64,000 bases of DNA, taken from assembly GCF_002251855.1 (NCBI RefSeq), contig NZ_NOXW01000022.1:744001-808000 (forward strand). Reading direction: 5' to 3'. Both the position numbers and the translations under genes were made by a program. The DNA is from Rhodoferax sp. TH121 (GTDB taxonomy: Bacteria; Pseudomonadota; Gammaproteobacteria; Burkholderiales; Burkholderiaceae_C). Numbering within the stretch: the first letter of the stretch is position 1; the number at the start of each line of letters is the position of its first letter. Positions 54,867 to 63,707 of the stretch are shown in pieces. Below the pieces are notes generated by a model. It worked only from the letters and a program-made list of their open reading frames with translations. It made no database searches and had not been told where the DNA came from.

Positions 54867-56183
54867 ATGACTTTTGTAGCTGCCCCCGCACTGTTGACGA
54901 CGGCCGATGCCCAGTTTGAGGCTCAATTCAAGGCGCGTCTGCACTGGTCTGCCGACACCGATGCGGCCATCGAGCAGCGCGTGGCCGACATCCTGGCCGA
55001 CGTGCAGGCCCGGGGCGACGCCGCCGTGCTGGAGTACACCGCCCGTTTTGACGGCCTGAGCGCGCCCACCATGCAGGCGCTGGAGCTGACGCAAACCGAA
55101 CTCAAGGCCGCCTTTGACAGCATCCCCACCGCACAACGCGATGCGCTGCAAGCAGCCACCGCCCGCGTGCGTCGCTACCACGAGGCGCAGAAGAAGGCAT
55201 CAGGTGAGAGTTGGACTTATCGCGACGAAGACGGAACGCTGTTGGGCCAAAAGGTCACGCCGCTAGGCCGTGTGGGCATTTATGTGCCCGGCGGCAAGGC
55301 GGCTTACCCCTCGTCCGTGCTGATGAACGCCATCCCCGCCCACGTGGCCGGTGTGGGCGAAATCATCATGGTGGTCCCCACGCCCAAGGGAGAGAAGAAC
55401 GCCCTGGTGCTGGCCGCGGCCTATGTGGCCGGCGTGTCGCGTGCCTTCACCATCGGTGGCGCGCAGGCCGTGGCCGCCTTGGCCTATGGAACGGCCAGCA
55501 TCCCGGCTGTGCACAAGATCACCGGCCCCGGCAACGCCTATGTGGCCGCCGCCAAGCGCCGTGTGTTTGGCACCGTGGGCATCGATATGATTGCCGGTCC
55601 CAGCGAGATTCTGGTGCTTGCCGACGGCAGCACACCACCTGATTGGGTGGCCATGGACTTGTTCAGCCAGGCTGAGCACGATGAGCTGGCGCAAAGCATC
55701 CTGCTGTGCCCCGATGCGGCCTACATCGCCCAGGTGCAGGCCAGCATCAACCGCCTGTTGAACGAGATGCCGCGCGCCGAGATCATTGCCAAAAGCCTGA
55801 CCGGCCGCGGCGCGCTAATCCACACCCGCAGCATGGAAGAAGCCTGCGAGATCAGCAACCGCATTGCGCCCGAACACTTGGAGGTGTCCAGCAACGACCC
55901 GCACAAGTGGGAGCCGCTGCTCAAGCACGCCGGCGCCATTTTCCTGGGCGCCTACACATCCGAGAGCTTGGGCGACTACTGCGCAGGCCCCAACCACGTG
56001 CTTCCCACCAGCGGCACCGCGCGCTTCAGCAGCCCGTTGGGCGTGTACGACTTCCAGAAGCGCAGCAGCCTCATCGAAGTCAGCGAGCAGGGCGCGCAGG
56101 GGCTGGGCCAGATTGCCTCGGTGCTCGCCCACGGCGAAGGCCTGCAAGCCCATGCACGTGCGGCGGAAATGCGATTGAAGTAA
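54867..56183 (+). CDS. hisD: Histidinol dehydrogenase
   Basis: A 438-residue zinc- and NAD-dependent enzyme for the last two oxidations of histidine synthesis. Characteristic segments are [69 protein letters not shown] and the C-terminal [12 protein letters not shown]. It is 18 bases after hisG. The next gene is not a his gene. Confidence 0.98.
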   Translation: MTFVAAPALLTTADAQFEAQFKARLHWSADTDAAIEQRVADILADVQARGDAAVLEYTARFDGLSAPTMQALELTQTELKAAFDSIPTAQRDALQAATARVRRYHEAQKKASGESWTYRDEDGTLLGQKVTPLGRVGIYVPGGKAAYPSSVLMNAIPAHVAGVGEIIMVVPTPKGEKNALVLAAAYVAGVSRAFTIGGAQAVAALAYGTASIPAVHKITGPGNAYVAAAKRRVFGTVGIDMIAGPSEILVLADGSTPPDWVAMDLFSQAEHDELAQSILLCPDAAYIAQVQASINRLLNEMPRAEIIAKSLTGRGALIHTRSMEEACEISNRIAPEHLEVSSNDPHKWEPLLKHAGAIFLGAYTSESLGDYCAGPNHVLPTSGTARFSSPLGVYDFQKRSSLIEVSEQGAQGLGQIASVLAHGEGLQAHARAAEMRLK

Positions 56184-56212
56184 GAATGTGCGCAGAAGGA
56201 CGACCAACTCCC

Positions 56213-56584
56213 ATGCGCACCACTTTCTCCATTCTTTCCTGGCGGTTTGCTGCCACTGCCTTTACGGGCTTTGCCATGTTGTGCGCCAGCGCACAGGCCA
56301 TGACCATCCGCGAAATGCGGGCGCTGGAAAAGACTGAAAAGCAAGGCAGCACCTACACCGACTACTACCTGGTCGGCGTGATGGAAGGTGCGGTGGAGGC
56401 CCACAACCAGGCGGTGCGCCAGGGTGCTGCGCCGACCATTTGCCTGAACGGCCGCAAACTCGAACCCCACATGGCCAAGGGCCTGTACACCACCGAACTC
56501 AAGCGCAATGCCGACGTGTACGAGGCGGACTTTCCCGTGCAATTGGTGGTGACCAACGCACTGAGTACCGTCTACCCCTGCTAG
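56213..56584 (+). CDS. Small secreted protein, possibly Rap1a/Tai immunity-like
   Basis: A 123-residue protein with a signal peptide (about residues 1-29, CASAQA). The mature part is one small helical domain with YTDYYLVGVMEGAVEAHNQAV, a cysteine in TICLNG, and a C-terminal YPC. The helix, Cys-x-Asn/Pro pattern and size recall the Rap1a/Tai immunity family, but the match is loose. The ATG at 56186 is an alternative in-frame start. It sits between hisD and galE. Real function unknown; it may be simply a small periplasmic protein with one disulfide. Confidence 0.55.
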   Translation: MRTTFSILSWRFAATAFTGFAMLCASAQAMTIREMRALEKTEKQGSTYTDYYLVGVMEGAVEAHNQAVRQGAAPTICLNGRKLEPHMAKGLYTTELKRNADVYEADFPVQLVVTNALSTVYPC

Positions 56585-56605
56585 AGCTTTCTACAATGCG
56601 CCGTA

Positions 56606-56621
56606 GGCTCCAACAGGAGCC
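56606..56621 (+). other. Hairpin in the galE leader
   Basis: GGCTCC-AACA-GGAGCC, a perfect 6-bp stem with a 4-base loop, lies 25 bases before the galE ATG. There is no T-run. A TACAAT hexamer at 56592-56597 just upstream could be a -10, but no -35 was found. Confidence 0.35.
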
Positions 56622-56645
56622 ACCAGACGCATCAGGGAACACAAC

Positions 56646-57632
56646 ATGGCACTCAAGGTATTGGTGGTGGGCGGCGCGGGCTACATCGGCTCGCACATGG
56701 TCAAACGGCTGGGGCAACTGGGCTGCACGGTCACCACGTTGGACAACCTGAGCGCCGGGCATCGCGATGCGGTCCTCTGTGGCGAACTGGTGCAGGGTGA
56801 CATTGCTGACCGCCCCTTGCTCGATGCGTTGTTTGCTCGAGGCCAGTTTGATGCGGTGATGCACTTCGCGTCCTTCATCCAGGTGGGTGAATCGGTCAAA
56901 GAGCCCGCCAAGTACTACGACAACAACGTCACCAACACCCTCATCCTGCTGGACGCCATGCGTGCGGCCGGTGTCCAGCGCTTTATCTTCTCGTCCACCG
57001 CGGCCACCTTTGGCGAGCCGCAGTATGTGCCGATTGACGAGGCCCACCCGCAGCAGCCCATCAACCCCTATGGCCGAACCAAGTTCATGGTGGAGCAGGT
57101 GCTGCGCGACTACGAAGTGGCCTATGGCCTGCAATCCGTGGTGCTGCGCTACTTCAACGCCGCCGGTGCCGACCCCGAAGGCCAGTTGGGCGAGCGCCAT
57201 GAGCCAGAGACCCATCTGATTCCCCTGGTTTTGCAAGCCGCCTCCGGGCGCCGCTCGCACATCAACGTGTTCGGCCGCGATTACGACACCCCCGATGGCA
57301 CCTGTATCCGCGACTACATCCACATTCAGGATTTGTGCGAAGCGCATTGGCTGGCCATCCAGTCCCTGCTGGCGGGCAAGGGTAGCCAGGCCTACAACCT
57401 GGGCAATGGCAGCGGTTTCTCGGTGCAAGAGGTCATCGACACCGCCCGCGCTATCACCGGCCAGCCCATCCTCGTGGTGGATGGCCCCCGCCGCGCGGGC
57501 GACCCAGCCCGCTTGGTGGCCGACGCCACCCAGGCCCGTGAGCGCCTGGGCTGGCAGCCCCAGTATGCGGATTTGGCCACCATCGTGCGCCACGCGTGGC
57601 ATTGGGAGCAAAAGGTCGCGGCGCGGCGCTGA
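56646..57632 (+). CDS. galE: UDP-glucose 4-epimerase
   Basis: A 328-residue short-chain dehydrogenase fold enzyme interconverting UDP-glucose and UDP-galactose. The NAD loop is VVGGAGYIGSHM, the catalytic Ser is in SSTAATFGEP and the YGRTKFMVE segment contains the Tyr-xxx-Lys pair. RDYIHIQDLCEAHWLA is the GalE signature. Its presence inside the his region is not a metabolic link; it supplies sugars for surface glycans. Confidence 0.95.
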   Translation: MALKVLVVGGAGYIGSHMVKRLGQLGCTVTTLDNLSAGHRDAVLCGELVQGDIADRPLLDALFARGQFDAVMHFASFIQVGESVKEPAKYYDNNVTNTLILLDAMRAAGVQRFIFSSTAATFGEPQYVPIDEAHPQQPINPYGRTKFMVEQVLRDYEVAYGLQSVVLRYFNAAGADPEGQLGERHEPETHLIPLVLQAASGRRSHINVFGRDYDTPDGTCIRDYIHIQDLCEAHWLAIQSLLAGKGSQAYNLGNGSGFSVQEVIDTARAITGQPILVVDGPRRAGDPARLVADATQARERLGWQPQYADLATIVRHAWHWEQKVAARR

Positions 57633-57656
57633 ATCTGGAAGCGCAAGGCATCAAAA

Positions 57657-57687
57657 ACACGAATTTCGTGCAACACGAAATTCGTGT
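57657..57687. promoter_or_regulatory. Tandem-palindrome operator upstream of the antitoxin gene
   Basis: Two near-identical palindromes, CACGAATTTCGTG (57658-57670) and CACGAAATTCGTG (57674-57686), are separated by CAA. The whole 31-base block is itself an inverted repeat. It ends 14 bases before the antitoxin ATG, the expected place for an autoregulatory ribbon-helix-helix operator. Confidence 0.8.
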
Positions 57688-57701
57688 AAACTGGCTTCGA
57701 G

Positions 57702-57929
57702 ATGAAAAACGTCACCATCACCGTCGAAGACGCCACCCTGGAGTGGGTGCGTATTGAGGCGGCGCGGCGCAATACCAGCGTCTCGCGCTTGGTGGGCGAG
57801 ATGCTGACGGACAAGATGCAGCATGACGACGCCTATGCCCGCGCCCAGCGCGATTGGGTGGCGGACACCTCCAGCTTCAGCTCGTGTGGCAAGGCGTATC
57901 CGGTACGGGGCTCACAAGATCATGGCTAG
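57702..57929 (+). CDS. Ribbon-helix-helix antitoxin
   Basis: A 75-residue protein. The N-terminal half (MKNVTITVEDATLEWVRIEA, then RRNTSVSRLVGEML) is a typical MetJ/Arc-type ribbon-helix-helix that binds DNA as a dimer. The C-terminal half is disordered and would bind the toxin. Its stop overlaps the PIN-domain gene by 8 bases. The tandem palindromes just upstream are probably its operator. Confidence 0.85.
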   Translation: MKNVTITVEDATLEWVRIEAARRNTSVSRLVGEMLTDKMQHDDAYARAQRDWVADTSSFSSCGKAYPVRGSQDHG

Positions 57930-58386
57930 CCCGCTCGACACCTCTGGCGCCATCGTCTTTGTGGACACCAATGTGCTGCTGGCTGCAGACGACGCGTTTG
58001 ACGCGGCCCGTCAGGCCCGTGTGCGCGACTGGCTGCAGGCCCTCTGGGCGCGGCGTGCCGGGCGCATCAGCACCCAGGTGCTGAATGCCTACTACGTGGG
58101 CGCTACACGCCACTTTGCCATGCCGCAGGGCGACGCGCGCGCCAAGCTGCGCCGCTACCAGCTCTGGCAGCCTTGGCAAATCGACCACCAGACGGTGGAA
58201 ACCGCCTGGGGTGTGGAGGCGCGCTTTGGCCTGCCGTACTGGGATGCGCTCATCGTGGCCGCTGCAGCCCAAAGCGGCGCCAGCCATGTGCTGTCGTTCG
58301 ACCTGCAGCATGGTCAGCAGATCGATGGCATCACCGTCCTCCACCCTCTGCAAGCTACGCCCGCCAATCTGGCGCTGGCCGATTAG
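57922..58386 (+). CDS. PIN-domain (VapC-like) toxin with a missing acidic residue
   Basis: A 154-residue PIN-domain protein of the VapC-like class, whose members cut RNA using three or four acidic residues around a metal. Asp15 (FVDTNVLL), Asp108 (PYWDALIV) and Asp127 (LSFDLQHG) are present. The position normally held by glutamate in the ISTQVLNE motif is Ala56 here (ISTQVLNAYY). Loss of this residue may reduce or abolish nuclease activity. The ATG at 57922 overlaps the antitoxin gene. The pair lies between galE and hisC, inside an otherwise biosynthetic operon. Confidence 0.88.
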   Translation: MASPLDTSGAIVFVDTNVLLAADDAFDAARQARVRDWLQALWARRAGRISTQVLNAYYVGATRHFAMPQGDARAKLRRYQLWQPWQIDHQTVETAWGVEARFGLPYWDALIVAAAAQSGASHVLSFDLQHGQQIDGITVLHPLQATPANLALAD

Positions 58387-58405
58387 TTTTGATGAAAGCC
58401 CCTGC

Positions 58406-59554
58406 ATGACTACCTCTGCCGATATCGCTGCTGACGTTCAGGCGCTCGTCGCGCGCCGCATTCGCCAAGACGTGCAGGGCATGCATGCCTACGCTATTCA
58501 GAATTCCAAAGGCATGGTCAAGCTCGACGCCATGGAAAACCCGTTTTCTCTGCCGCCACACTTGCAGGCCGCGCTGGGCCAACGCCTGGGCGCACTAGCG
58601 CTCAACCGCTACCCCGATGGCCGCGTCAACGACCTGCGCTCTGCCTTGACCACCTACGCGGGCATGCCCGAAGGCCACGACATCATGCTGGGTAACGGCT
58701 CTGACGAGTTGATCAGCTTGCTATCCATGGCCTGTGATGTGCCTGCCCAGCCCGGCGAAGCCCGCCCGGTGGTGCTGGCGCCTACACCCGGTTTTGTGAT
58801 GTATGCCATGAGCGCGCAATTACAGGGCCTGGATTTTGTGGGGGTGCCGCTGACGCAGGACTTTGCGCTGGACGTGCCCGCCATGGTGGCTGCCATTGCG
58901 AAACACGAGCCCGCCATCGTGTACCTGGCCTACCCCAACAACCCCACTGCAAACTTGTGGGACGAGGCCGACATGCGCGCCGTGATTGCTGCTGCCAAGC
59001 AGGCTGGCAGCATCGTGGCGGTGGACGAGGCCTACCAGCCGTTTTCCAGCCGCACCTATATGGACGTGATCCGCGCCAATCCCGCCGACAACAGCCATGT
59101 GGTGCTGATGCGCACCCTGAGCAAGTTCGGGCTGGCTGGTGTGCGTCTGGGCTACATGACCGGCCCTGCGGCCCTGATTGCAGAAGTTGACAAGGTGCGC
59201 CCGCCGTACAACATCAGCGTGTTGAACTACGAATGCGCGCTGTTTGCGCTTGAGCATCAAGAGGCTTTTGCGGTGCAGGCTCAGGAAATATGTGCGCAAC
59301 GCGCTATTCTTTTGGGAGCATTGCGCGCCATGCCAGGGCTCAAGGCGTGGGACAGCGATGCCAATATGGTGCTGGTGCGCTTCCCTGGCGCGGACGATGC
59401 AGCGCAAAAAATATTCGACGGTTTGAAGGCGCGCGGGGTGCTGGTCAAGAACGTTTCTAAAATGCACCCATTGCTAGCCCGCTGCTTGCGTTTGACCGTA
59501 GGTACCGCCGAAGAAAACGCCCGTCTGATTCAGGCCTTGCAGGAAACCTTATGA
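58406..59554 (+). CDS. hisC: Histidinol-phosphate aminotransferase
   Basis: A 382-residue PLP enzyme converting imidazole acetol phosphate and glutamate to histidinol phosphate. Motifs are [45 protein letters not shown] and the PLP lysine in [15 protein letters not shown]. The ATG at 58406 is 19 bases after the toxin stop. hisC overlaps hisB by 4 bases and restarts the his gene series. Confidence 0.97.
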   Translation: MTTSADIAADVQALVARRIRQDVQGMHAYAIQNSKGMVKLDAMENPFSLPPHLQAALGQRLGALALNRYPDGRVNDLRSALTTYAGMPEGHDIMLGNGSDELISLLSMACDVPAQPGEARPVVLAPTPGFVMYAMSAQLQGLDFVGVPLTQDFALDVPAMVAAIAKHEPAIVYLAYPNNPTANLWDEADMRAVIAAAKQAGSIVAVDEAYQPFSSRTYMDVIRANPADNSHVVLMRTLSKFGLAGVRLGYMTGPAALIAEVDKVRPPYNISVLNYECALFALEHQEAFAVQAQEICAQRAILLGALRAMPGLKAWDSDANMVLVRFPGADDAAQKIFDGLKARGVLVKNVSKMHPLLARCLRLTVGTAEENARLIQALQETL

Positions 59555-60186
59555 GCAACCCCAACTACCCATTGACCGAAGTTCCTGCCGTGATGCCCGC
59601 CCGCATTGCTGAAGTGTCCCGTAACACTGCGGAAACCAAAATCCGCGTGCGCGTGAACCTGGACGGCACCGGTGTGAGTCGCTTGTCCACTGGTATCGGT
59701 TTTTTTGACCACATGCTCGACCAGATCGCCCGCCACGGGCTGATTGACCTCGACATCGAAGCCGAAGGCGACTTGCATATCGATGGCCACCACACCGTCG
59801 AAGACGTGGGTATCACCCTGGGCCAGGCCTTTGCCAAGGCCGTGGGCGACAAGAAGGGCATCCGTCGCTACGGCCATGCCTACGTGCCGCTTGACGAGGC
59901 GCTGAGCCGCGTGGTGATCGACTTTTCTGGCCGCCCGCAGCTGGAGATGGATGTGCCTTTCAAGAGCGGCATGATCGGCGCGTTTGATACCCAGCTGACT
60001 CACGAATTTTTCCAGGGCTTTGTGAACCACGCGCTGGTGACCCTGCACATTGACAACCTGAAAGGGGAAAACGCCCACCACCAGGCCGAGACGGTGTTCA
60101 AGGCCTTTGCGCGCGCACTGCGTGCGGCCATCGAGTTCGATCCGCGCGCCCTGGGCGTGATTCCCTCCACCAAGGGCACGCTGTAA
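59551..60186 (+). CDS. hisB: Imidazoleglycerol-phosphate dehydratase
   Basis: A 211-residue single-function HisB (no phosphatase domain). Metal-binding histidines are in [25 protein letters not shown] and the C-terminal [16 protein letters not shown]-terminal [10 protein letters not shown] is typical. It starts within the hisC stop and is followed directly by hisH. Confidence 0.98.
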   Translation: MSNPNYPLTEVPAVMPARIAEVSRNTAETKIRVRVNLDGTGVSRLSTGIGFFDHMLDQIARHGLIDLDIEAEGDLHIDGHHTVEDVGITLGQAFAKAVGDKKGIRRYGHAYVPLDEALSRVVIDFSGRPQLEMDVPFKSGMIGAFDTQLTHEFFQGFVNHALVTLHIDNLKGENAHHQAETVFKAFARALRAAIEFDPRALGVIPSTKGTL

Positions 60187-60845
60187 TGAAAAAAGTGGCG
60201 GTGGTGGACTACGGCATGGGCAACCTGCGTTCGGTCACCCAGGCTGTGATGCACGTGGCGGCCGATGCGGGCGTGGATGTGGTCTGGGCCCGTACCGCGC
60301 AAGAGGTGATGGATGCCGAACGTGTGGTGTTGCCCGGCCAGGGTGCTATGCGCGACTGCATGCGCGAACTGCACGTTTCCGGAATGTTTGATGCAGTGAT
60401 GCACGCTGCAGCGCACAAGCCCCTGATGGGGGTGTGCGTGGGCATGCAAATGTTGCTGGACCACAGCGACGAGCAAAACACGCCCAGCTTGGGACTGATA
60501 CCTGGCAAGGTAGTCAAGTTTGACCTGGCGGGCCAGATCCAGCCTGATGGCAGCCGTTACAAGGTGCCCCAAATGGGCTGGAACCAAGTGTGGCAGACCA
60601 GCCATGGTGGCGTGCCCCGCCACCCGGTGTGGGGCGAGGTGCCCGATGGCAGCTACTTTTACTTCGTCCACAGCTATTACGCCCAACCGTCTGATGCGCG
60701 CCACAGCGTGGGCGAGACGGACTATGGCCAGCGCTTCTCAGCGGCGATTGCACGCGATAATATTTTCGCAACCCAGTTTCACCCTGAAAAGAGCGCCGAG
60801 CACGGCCTGGCGCTGTACCGTAACTTCCTGCACTGGAATCCTTGA
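60186..60845 (+). CDS. hisH: Imidazole glycerol phosphate synthase, glutaminase subunit
   Basis: A 219-residue class I glutamine amidotransferase that feeds ammonia to HisF. It has [12 protein letters not shown], the oxyanion loop [10 protein letters not shown], the nucleophile Cys in [10 protein letters not shown] and the His-Glu pair in ATQFHPEKS. One base separates the hisB stop from its start. A 68-base gap follows before hisA. Confidence 0.98.
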   Translation: MKKVAVVDYGMGNLRSVTQAVMHVAADAGVDVVWARTAQEVMDAERVVLPGQGAMRDCMRELHVSGMFDAVMHAAAHKPLMGVCVGMQMLLDHSDEQNTPSLGLIPGKVVKFDLAGQIQPDGSRYKVPQMGWNQVWQTSHGGVPRHPVWGEVPDGSYFYFVHSYYAQPSDARHSVGETDYGQRFSAAIARDNIFATQFHPEKSAEHGLALYRNFLHWNP

Positions 60846-60913
60846 ATCTTTATCCTTGCCGCATTTGTGCAACTGGCAACGTGACTCTCTTTTCCCTCCA
60901 ACCCTGAAGCACC

Positions 60914-61654
60914 ATGCTTTTAATTCCTGCAATTGACCTCAAAGATGGCCACTGCGTTCGCCTGAAACAAGGCGATATGGACCAATCCACCACCTTCGGC
61001 GAAGACCCCGCGGTCATGGCCCGCAGTTGGGTGGACAAGGGCGCGCGCCGCCTGCACTTGGTGGACCTGAATGGCGCCTTCGCTGGCCACCCCAAGAACG
61101 AGCAGGCCATTCGCAAGATTCTCAAGGAAGTGGGCAACGAAATCGACGTGCAGTTGGGCGGCGGCATCCGCGACCTGGACACCATCGAGCGCTACCTGGA
61201 CGCCGGCCTGCGCTACGTCATCATCGGCACCGCTGCCGTCAAGAACCCCGGTTTTCTGCAGGACGCCTGTACCGCCTTTGGCGGCCACATCATCGTTGGC
61301 CTGGACGCCCGCGACGGCAAGGTAGCCACCGATGGCTGGAGCAAGCTCACTCGCCACGACGTGGTCGATTTGGGCAAAAAGTTCGAGGATTACGGCGTCG
61401 AAGGCATCATCTACACCGACATCGGCCGCGACGGCATGTTGTCTGGCATCAACATCGAGGCCACCGTCAAGCTGGCCCAGGCCCTGACCATCCCTGTCAT
61501 TGCCTCTGGCGGTTTGTCCAACATGGCTGACATCGAAGCCCTGTGCGCAGTGGAGGACGAAGGCGTGGAAGGCGTGATCTGCGGCCGCGCCATTTACAGC
61601 GGTGACTTGGACTTTCAGAAGGCGCAAGAGCGCGCCGACGAGCTCAACGGCTGA
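60914..61654 (+). CDS. hisA: ProFAR isomerase
   Basis: A 246-residue TIM barrel catalysing the Amadori rearrangement of ProFAR to PRFAR. It has [15 protein letters not shown] with the catalytic Asp, [35 protein letters not shown] with the second Asp, and ASGGLSN. Its stop overlaps the hisF start by one base. Confidence 0.98.
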   Translation: MLLIPAIDLKDGHCVRLKQGDMDQSTTFGEDPAVMARSWVDKGARRLHLVDLNGAFAGHPKNEQAIRKILKEVGNEIDVQLGGGIRDLDTIERYLDAGLRYVIIGTAAVKNPGFLQDACTAFGGHIIVGLDARDGKVATDGWSKLTRHDVVDLGKKFEDYGVEGIIYTDIGRDGMLSGINIEATVKLAQALTIPVIASGGLSNMADIEALCAVEDEGVEGVICGRAIYSGDLDFQKAQERADELNG

Positions 61655-62433
61655 TGCTCGCTAAACGCATCATTCCTTGCCTAGATGTGACCGGTGGTCG
61701 CGTTGTCAAAGGCGTCAATTTTGTCGAGTTGCGTGATGCCGGTGACCCGGTGGAAATCGCGGCACGTTACAACGACCAGGGCGCCGACGAGCTCACCTTT
61801 CTGGACATCACCGCCACCAGCGATGGGCGCGACCTGATCCTGCATATCATCGAAGCCGTGGCTTCGCAGGTATTCATCCCGCTGACCGTCGGTGGGGGTG
61901 TGCGCGTGGTGGAAGACGTGCGCCGCTTGCTGAACGCGGGGGCCGACAAGGTGAGCTTCAATTCTGCCGCCTTGGCCAACCCGCAAGTCATTGAAGATGC
62001 ATCGCTGAAATACGGTTCCCAGGCCATCGTGGTGGCCATCGACGCCAAGCGCCGTTCCGATGAAGACGCAGCCACCCGTGGCCCCGGCTGGGATGTGTAC
62101 AGCCACGGCGGGCGCAAGAACACCGGCTTGGATGCCGTGGCCTGGGCCACTGAGATGGCGCGCCGTGGGGCTGGCGAAATCCTGCTCACCAGCATGGACC
62201 GTGACGGTACCAAGAGCGGCTTTGACCTGGCGCTGACCCGTGCCGTGGCCGACGTCATCAGCGTGCCCGTGATCGCCAGCGGCGGTGTGGGCAGCCTGGA
62301 CCACCTGGCCGATGGCGTGCAGCAGGGCGGGGCCGATGCGGTGCTGGCTGCCAGCATCTTCCATTACGGCGAATACACGGTGGGCCAGGCCAAGGCGCGC
62401 ATGGCTGAGCGCGGAATTCCTGTCAGAATTTAA
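61654..62433 (+). CDS. hisF: Imidazole glycerol phosphate synthase, cyclase subunit
   Basis: A 259-residue TIM barrel that closes the imidazole ring. N-terminal [21 protein letters not shown] contains the catalytic Asp11. [31 protein letters not shown] with the second Asp, and [12 protein letters not shown] follow. It acts with HisH. A repeat copy follows the gene. Confidence 0.98.
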   Translation: MLAKRIIPCLDVTGGRVVKGVNFVELRDAGDPVEIAARYNDQGADELTFLDITATSDGRDLILHIIEAVASQVFIPLTVGGGVRVVEDVRRLLNAGADKVSFNSAALANPQVIEDASLKYGSQAIVVAIDAKRRSDEDAATRGPGWDVYSHGGRKNTGLDAVAWATEMARRGAGEILLTSMDRDGTKSGFDLALTRAVADVISVPVIASGGVGSLDHLADGVQQGGADAVLAASIFHYGEYTVGQAKARMAERGIPVRI

Positions 62434-62491
62434 GCCCTTTGGGGCTTTAGCCCCCGTAAATGCTGCGCAAGCAGCTATGAATTGGATAGCA
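62434..62491 (-). repeat. Dispersed REP-like repeat, copy 8
   Basis: On the minus strand it reads CTATCCAATTCATAG, then the hairpin core CTGC-TTGC-GCAG, then CATTTACGGGGGCTAAAGCCCC. It fills the gap between hisF and hisI within the operon. An extra small hairpin (GCCC...GGGC) at its end could act as a weak terminator. Confidence 0.8.
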
Positions 62492-62492
62492 C

Positions 62493-62906
62493 ATGGAACC
62501 CACTCTCCCCCCGCCGGTCAGCTGGATCAAACACATCCGCTGGGACTCCAAAGGCCTGGTGCCCGTGATTGCGCAGGAGCAGGGCACCAACGACGTGTTG
62601 ATGTTCGCCTGGATGAACCGCGAGGCTCTGCAAAAAACCGTGGAGCTGGGCCGGGCTGTGTATTTCAGCCGCACACGCGACAAGCTTTGGTACAAGGGTG
62701 AGGAGTCCGGCCACGTACAGAAGGTGCATGAAATTCGCATGGATTGCGACAACGACGTGATTTTGCTCAAGGTCACCCAACTGGGTCACGAGCCCGGCAT
62801 CGCATGCCACACCGGCCGTCACAGCTGTTTCTTCAACGTGCTGGAAAATGGCGAATGGAAATCGGTAGACCCGGTCTTGAAAGATCCGGAGTCGATCTAC
62901 AAATAA
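62493..62906 (+). CDS. hisI: Phosphoribosyl-AMP cyclohydrolase
   Basis: A 137-residue zinc enzyme opening the adenine ring of PR-AMP. Motifs are [30 protein letters not shown], the metal site DCDNDVILL and the cysteines in [10 protein letters not shown]. Stand-alone, not fused to HisE. The start codon lies 2 bases after the repeat, and the upstream region lacks a strong Shine-Dalgarno. Confidence 0.97.
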   Translation: MEPTLPPPVSWIKHIRWDSKGLVPVIAQEQGTNDVLMFAWMNREALQKTVELGRAVYFSRTRDKLWYKGEESGHVQKVHEIRMDCDNDVILLKVTQLGHEPGIACHTGRHSCFFNVLENGEWKSVDPVLKDPESIYK

Positions 62907-62917
62907 CGCCCTACAAC

Positions 62918-63301
62918 ATGTCCACCTCTCAAGACTCTTTGGCCGCCCTGGCTGCCGTGATAGAAAGCCGCAAGGTCGCCAACGGTGGTAACCCGGACGC
63001 GAGCTACGTGTCCCGCCTGCTGCACAAGGGGCCCGACGCCTTTTTGAAGAAGATTGGCGAAGAAGCCACGGAAGTGGTGATGGCCGCCAAGGATGCGGAC
63101 CATGGCGGTGATGCCAGCAAGATCGTCTACGAGGTGGCCGACCTGTGGTTTCACACTATGGTGGCGTTGTCGCACTACAACTTGTCGCCGGCCGATGTGA
63201 TTGCAGAGCTGGAGCGCCGTGTCGGTACCAGCGGGCTGGAAGAAAAAGCTTTGCGCAAGGTGCTAGCGCGTGAGGCGGAGCCCAAAGCCGATTCCCACTG
63301 A
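62918..63301 (+). CDS. hisE: Phosphoribosyl-ATP pyrophosphatase
   Basis: A 127-residue MazG-fold helical enzyme that releases pyrophosphate from PR-ATP. It has [25 protein letters not shown] with the metal-binding EExxE pattern, and [15 protein letters not shown] short extra C-terminal tail is present. 11 bases after hisI. Confidence 0.97.
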   Translation: MSTSQDSLAALAAVIESRKVANGGNPDASYVSRLLHKGPDAFLKKIGEEATEVVMAAKDADHGGDASKIVYEVADLWFHTMVALSHYNLSPADVIAELERRVGTSGLEEKALRKVLAREAEPKADSH

Positions 63302-63311
63302 AGGAGTGTTT

Positions 63312-63707
63312 ATGAGCCAGGATTTCACCACCCCCACCGAAGTGCCTAGCCTGGAAAAGCTGCAGTCGCTCAACACCGTGGGCACCATCAGTTACGTGCT
63401 GCACCTCATCGTGGCGGTCAGCGCCTTCATTCCGGGTGGCCAGTTTGGCGTGACCCTGCTGCTGGTGGCTTTAATTCTGGACATGGTCAAGCGCGACGAC
63501 GCGGTGGGCACTTGGCATGCCTCGCACTTCCGCTGGCGCATCCGCTCGGTGGTGATTGCGGGTGTGGCCTACCTGGTGACCATGCCCTTGTTTCTGTTGC
63601 TGTATTTCCCTGGCGCGATCGCTTGGGCCCTGATCTCGGTGTGGTTTCTGTACCGCATCATTACCGGCTTCATCGCCATGAACAAAGGCCAGGAGATCGG
63701 TGCATGA
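63312..63707 (+). CDS. DUF4870-like membrane protein
   Basis: A 131-residue protein with three predicted membrane helices (about 25-45, 45-60 and 75-115) and a conserved-looking HASHFRWRIRSV segment between them. This is the layout of DUF4870/Tic20-like proteins. The function is unknown. The gene follows hisE and overlaps the HIT gene by 4 bases, an order common in betaproteobacteria (hisE, this gene, HIT gene, tat genes). Confidence 0.8.
   Translation: MSQDFTTPTEVPSLEKLQSLNTVGTISYVLHLIVAVSAFIPGGQFGVTLLLVALILDMVKRDDAVGTWHASHFRWRIRSVVIAGVAYLVTMPLFLLLYFPGAIAWALISVWFLYRIITGFIAMNKGQEIGA

Noticed and set aside
59258-59330. Possible repeat copy inside hisC (minus strand resembling AATAG...GCGCA...ATATT)
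   Set aside because: The protein aligns normally with other HisC proteins through this stretch and the similarity to the repeat is weak.
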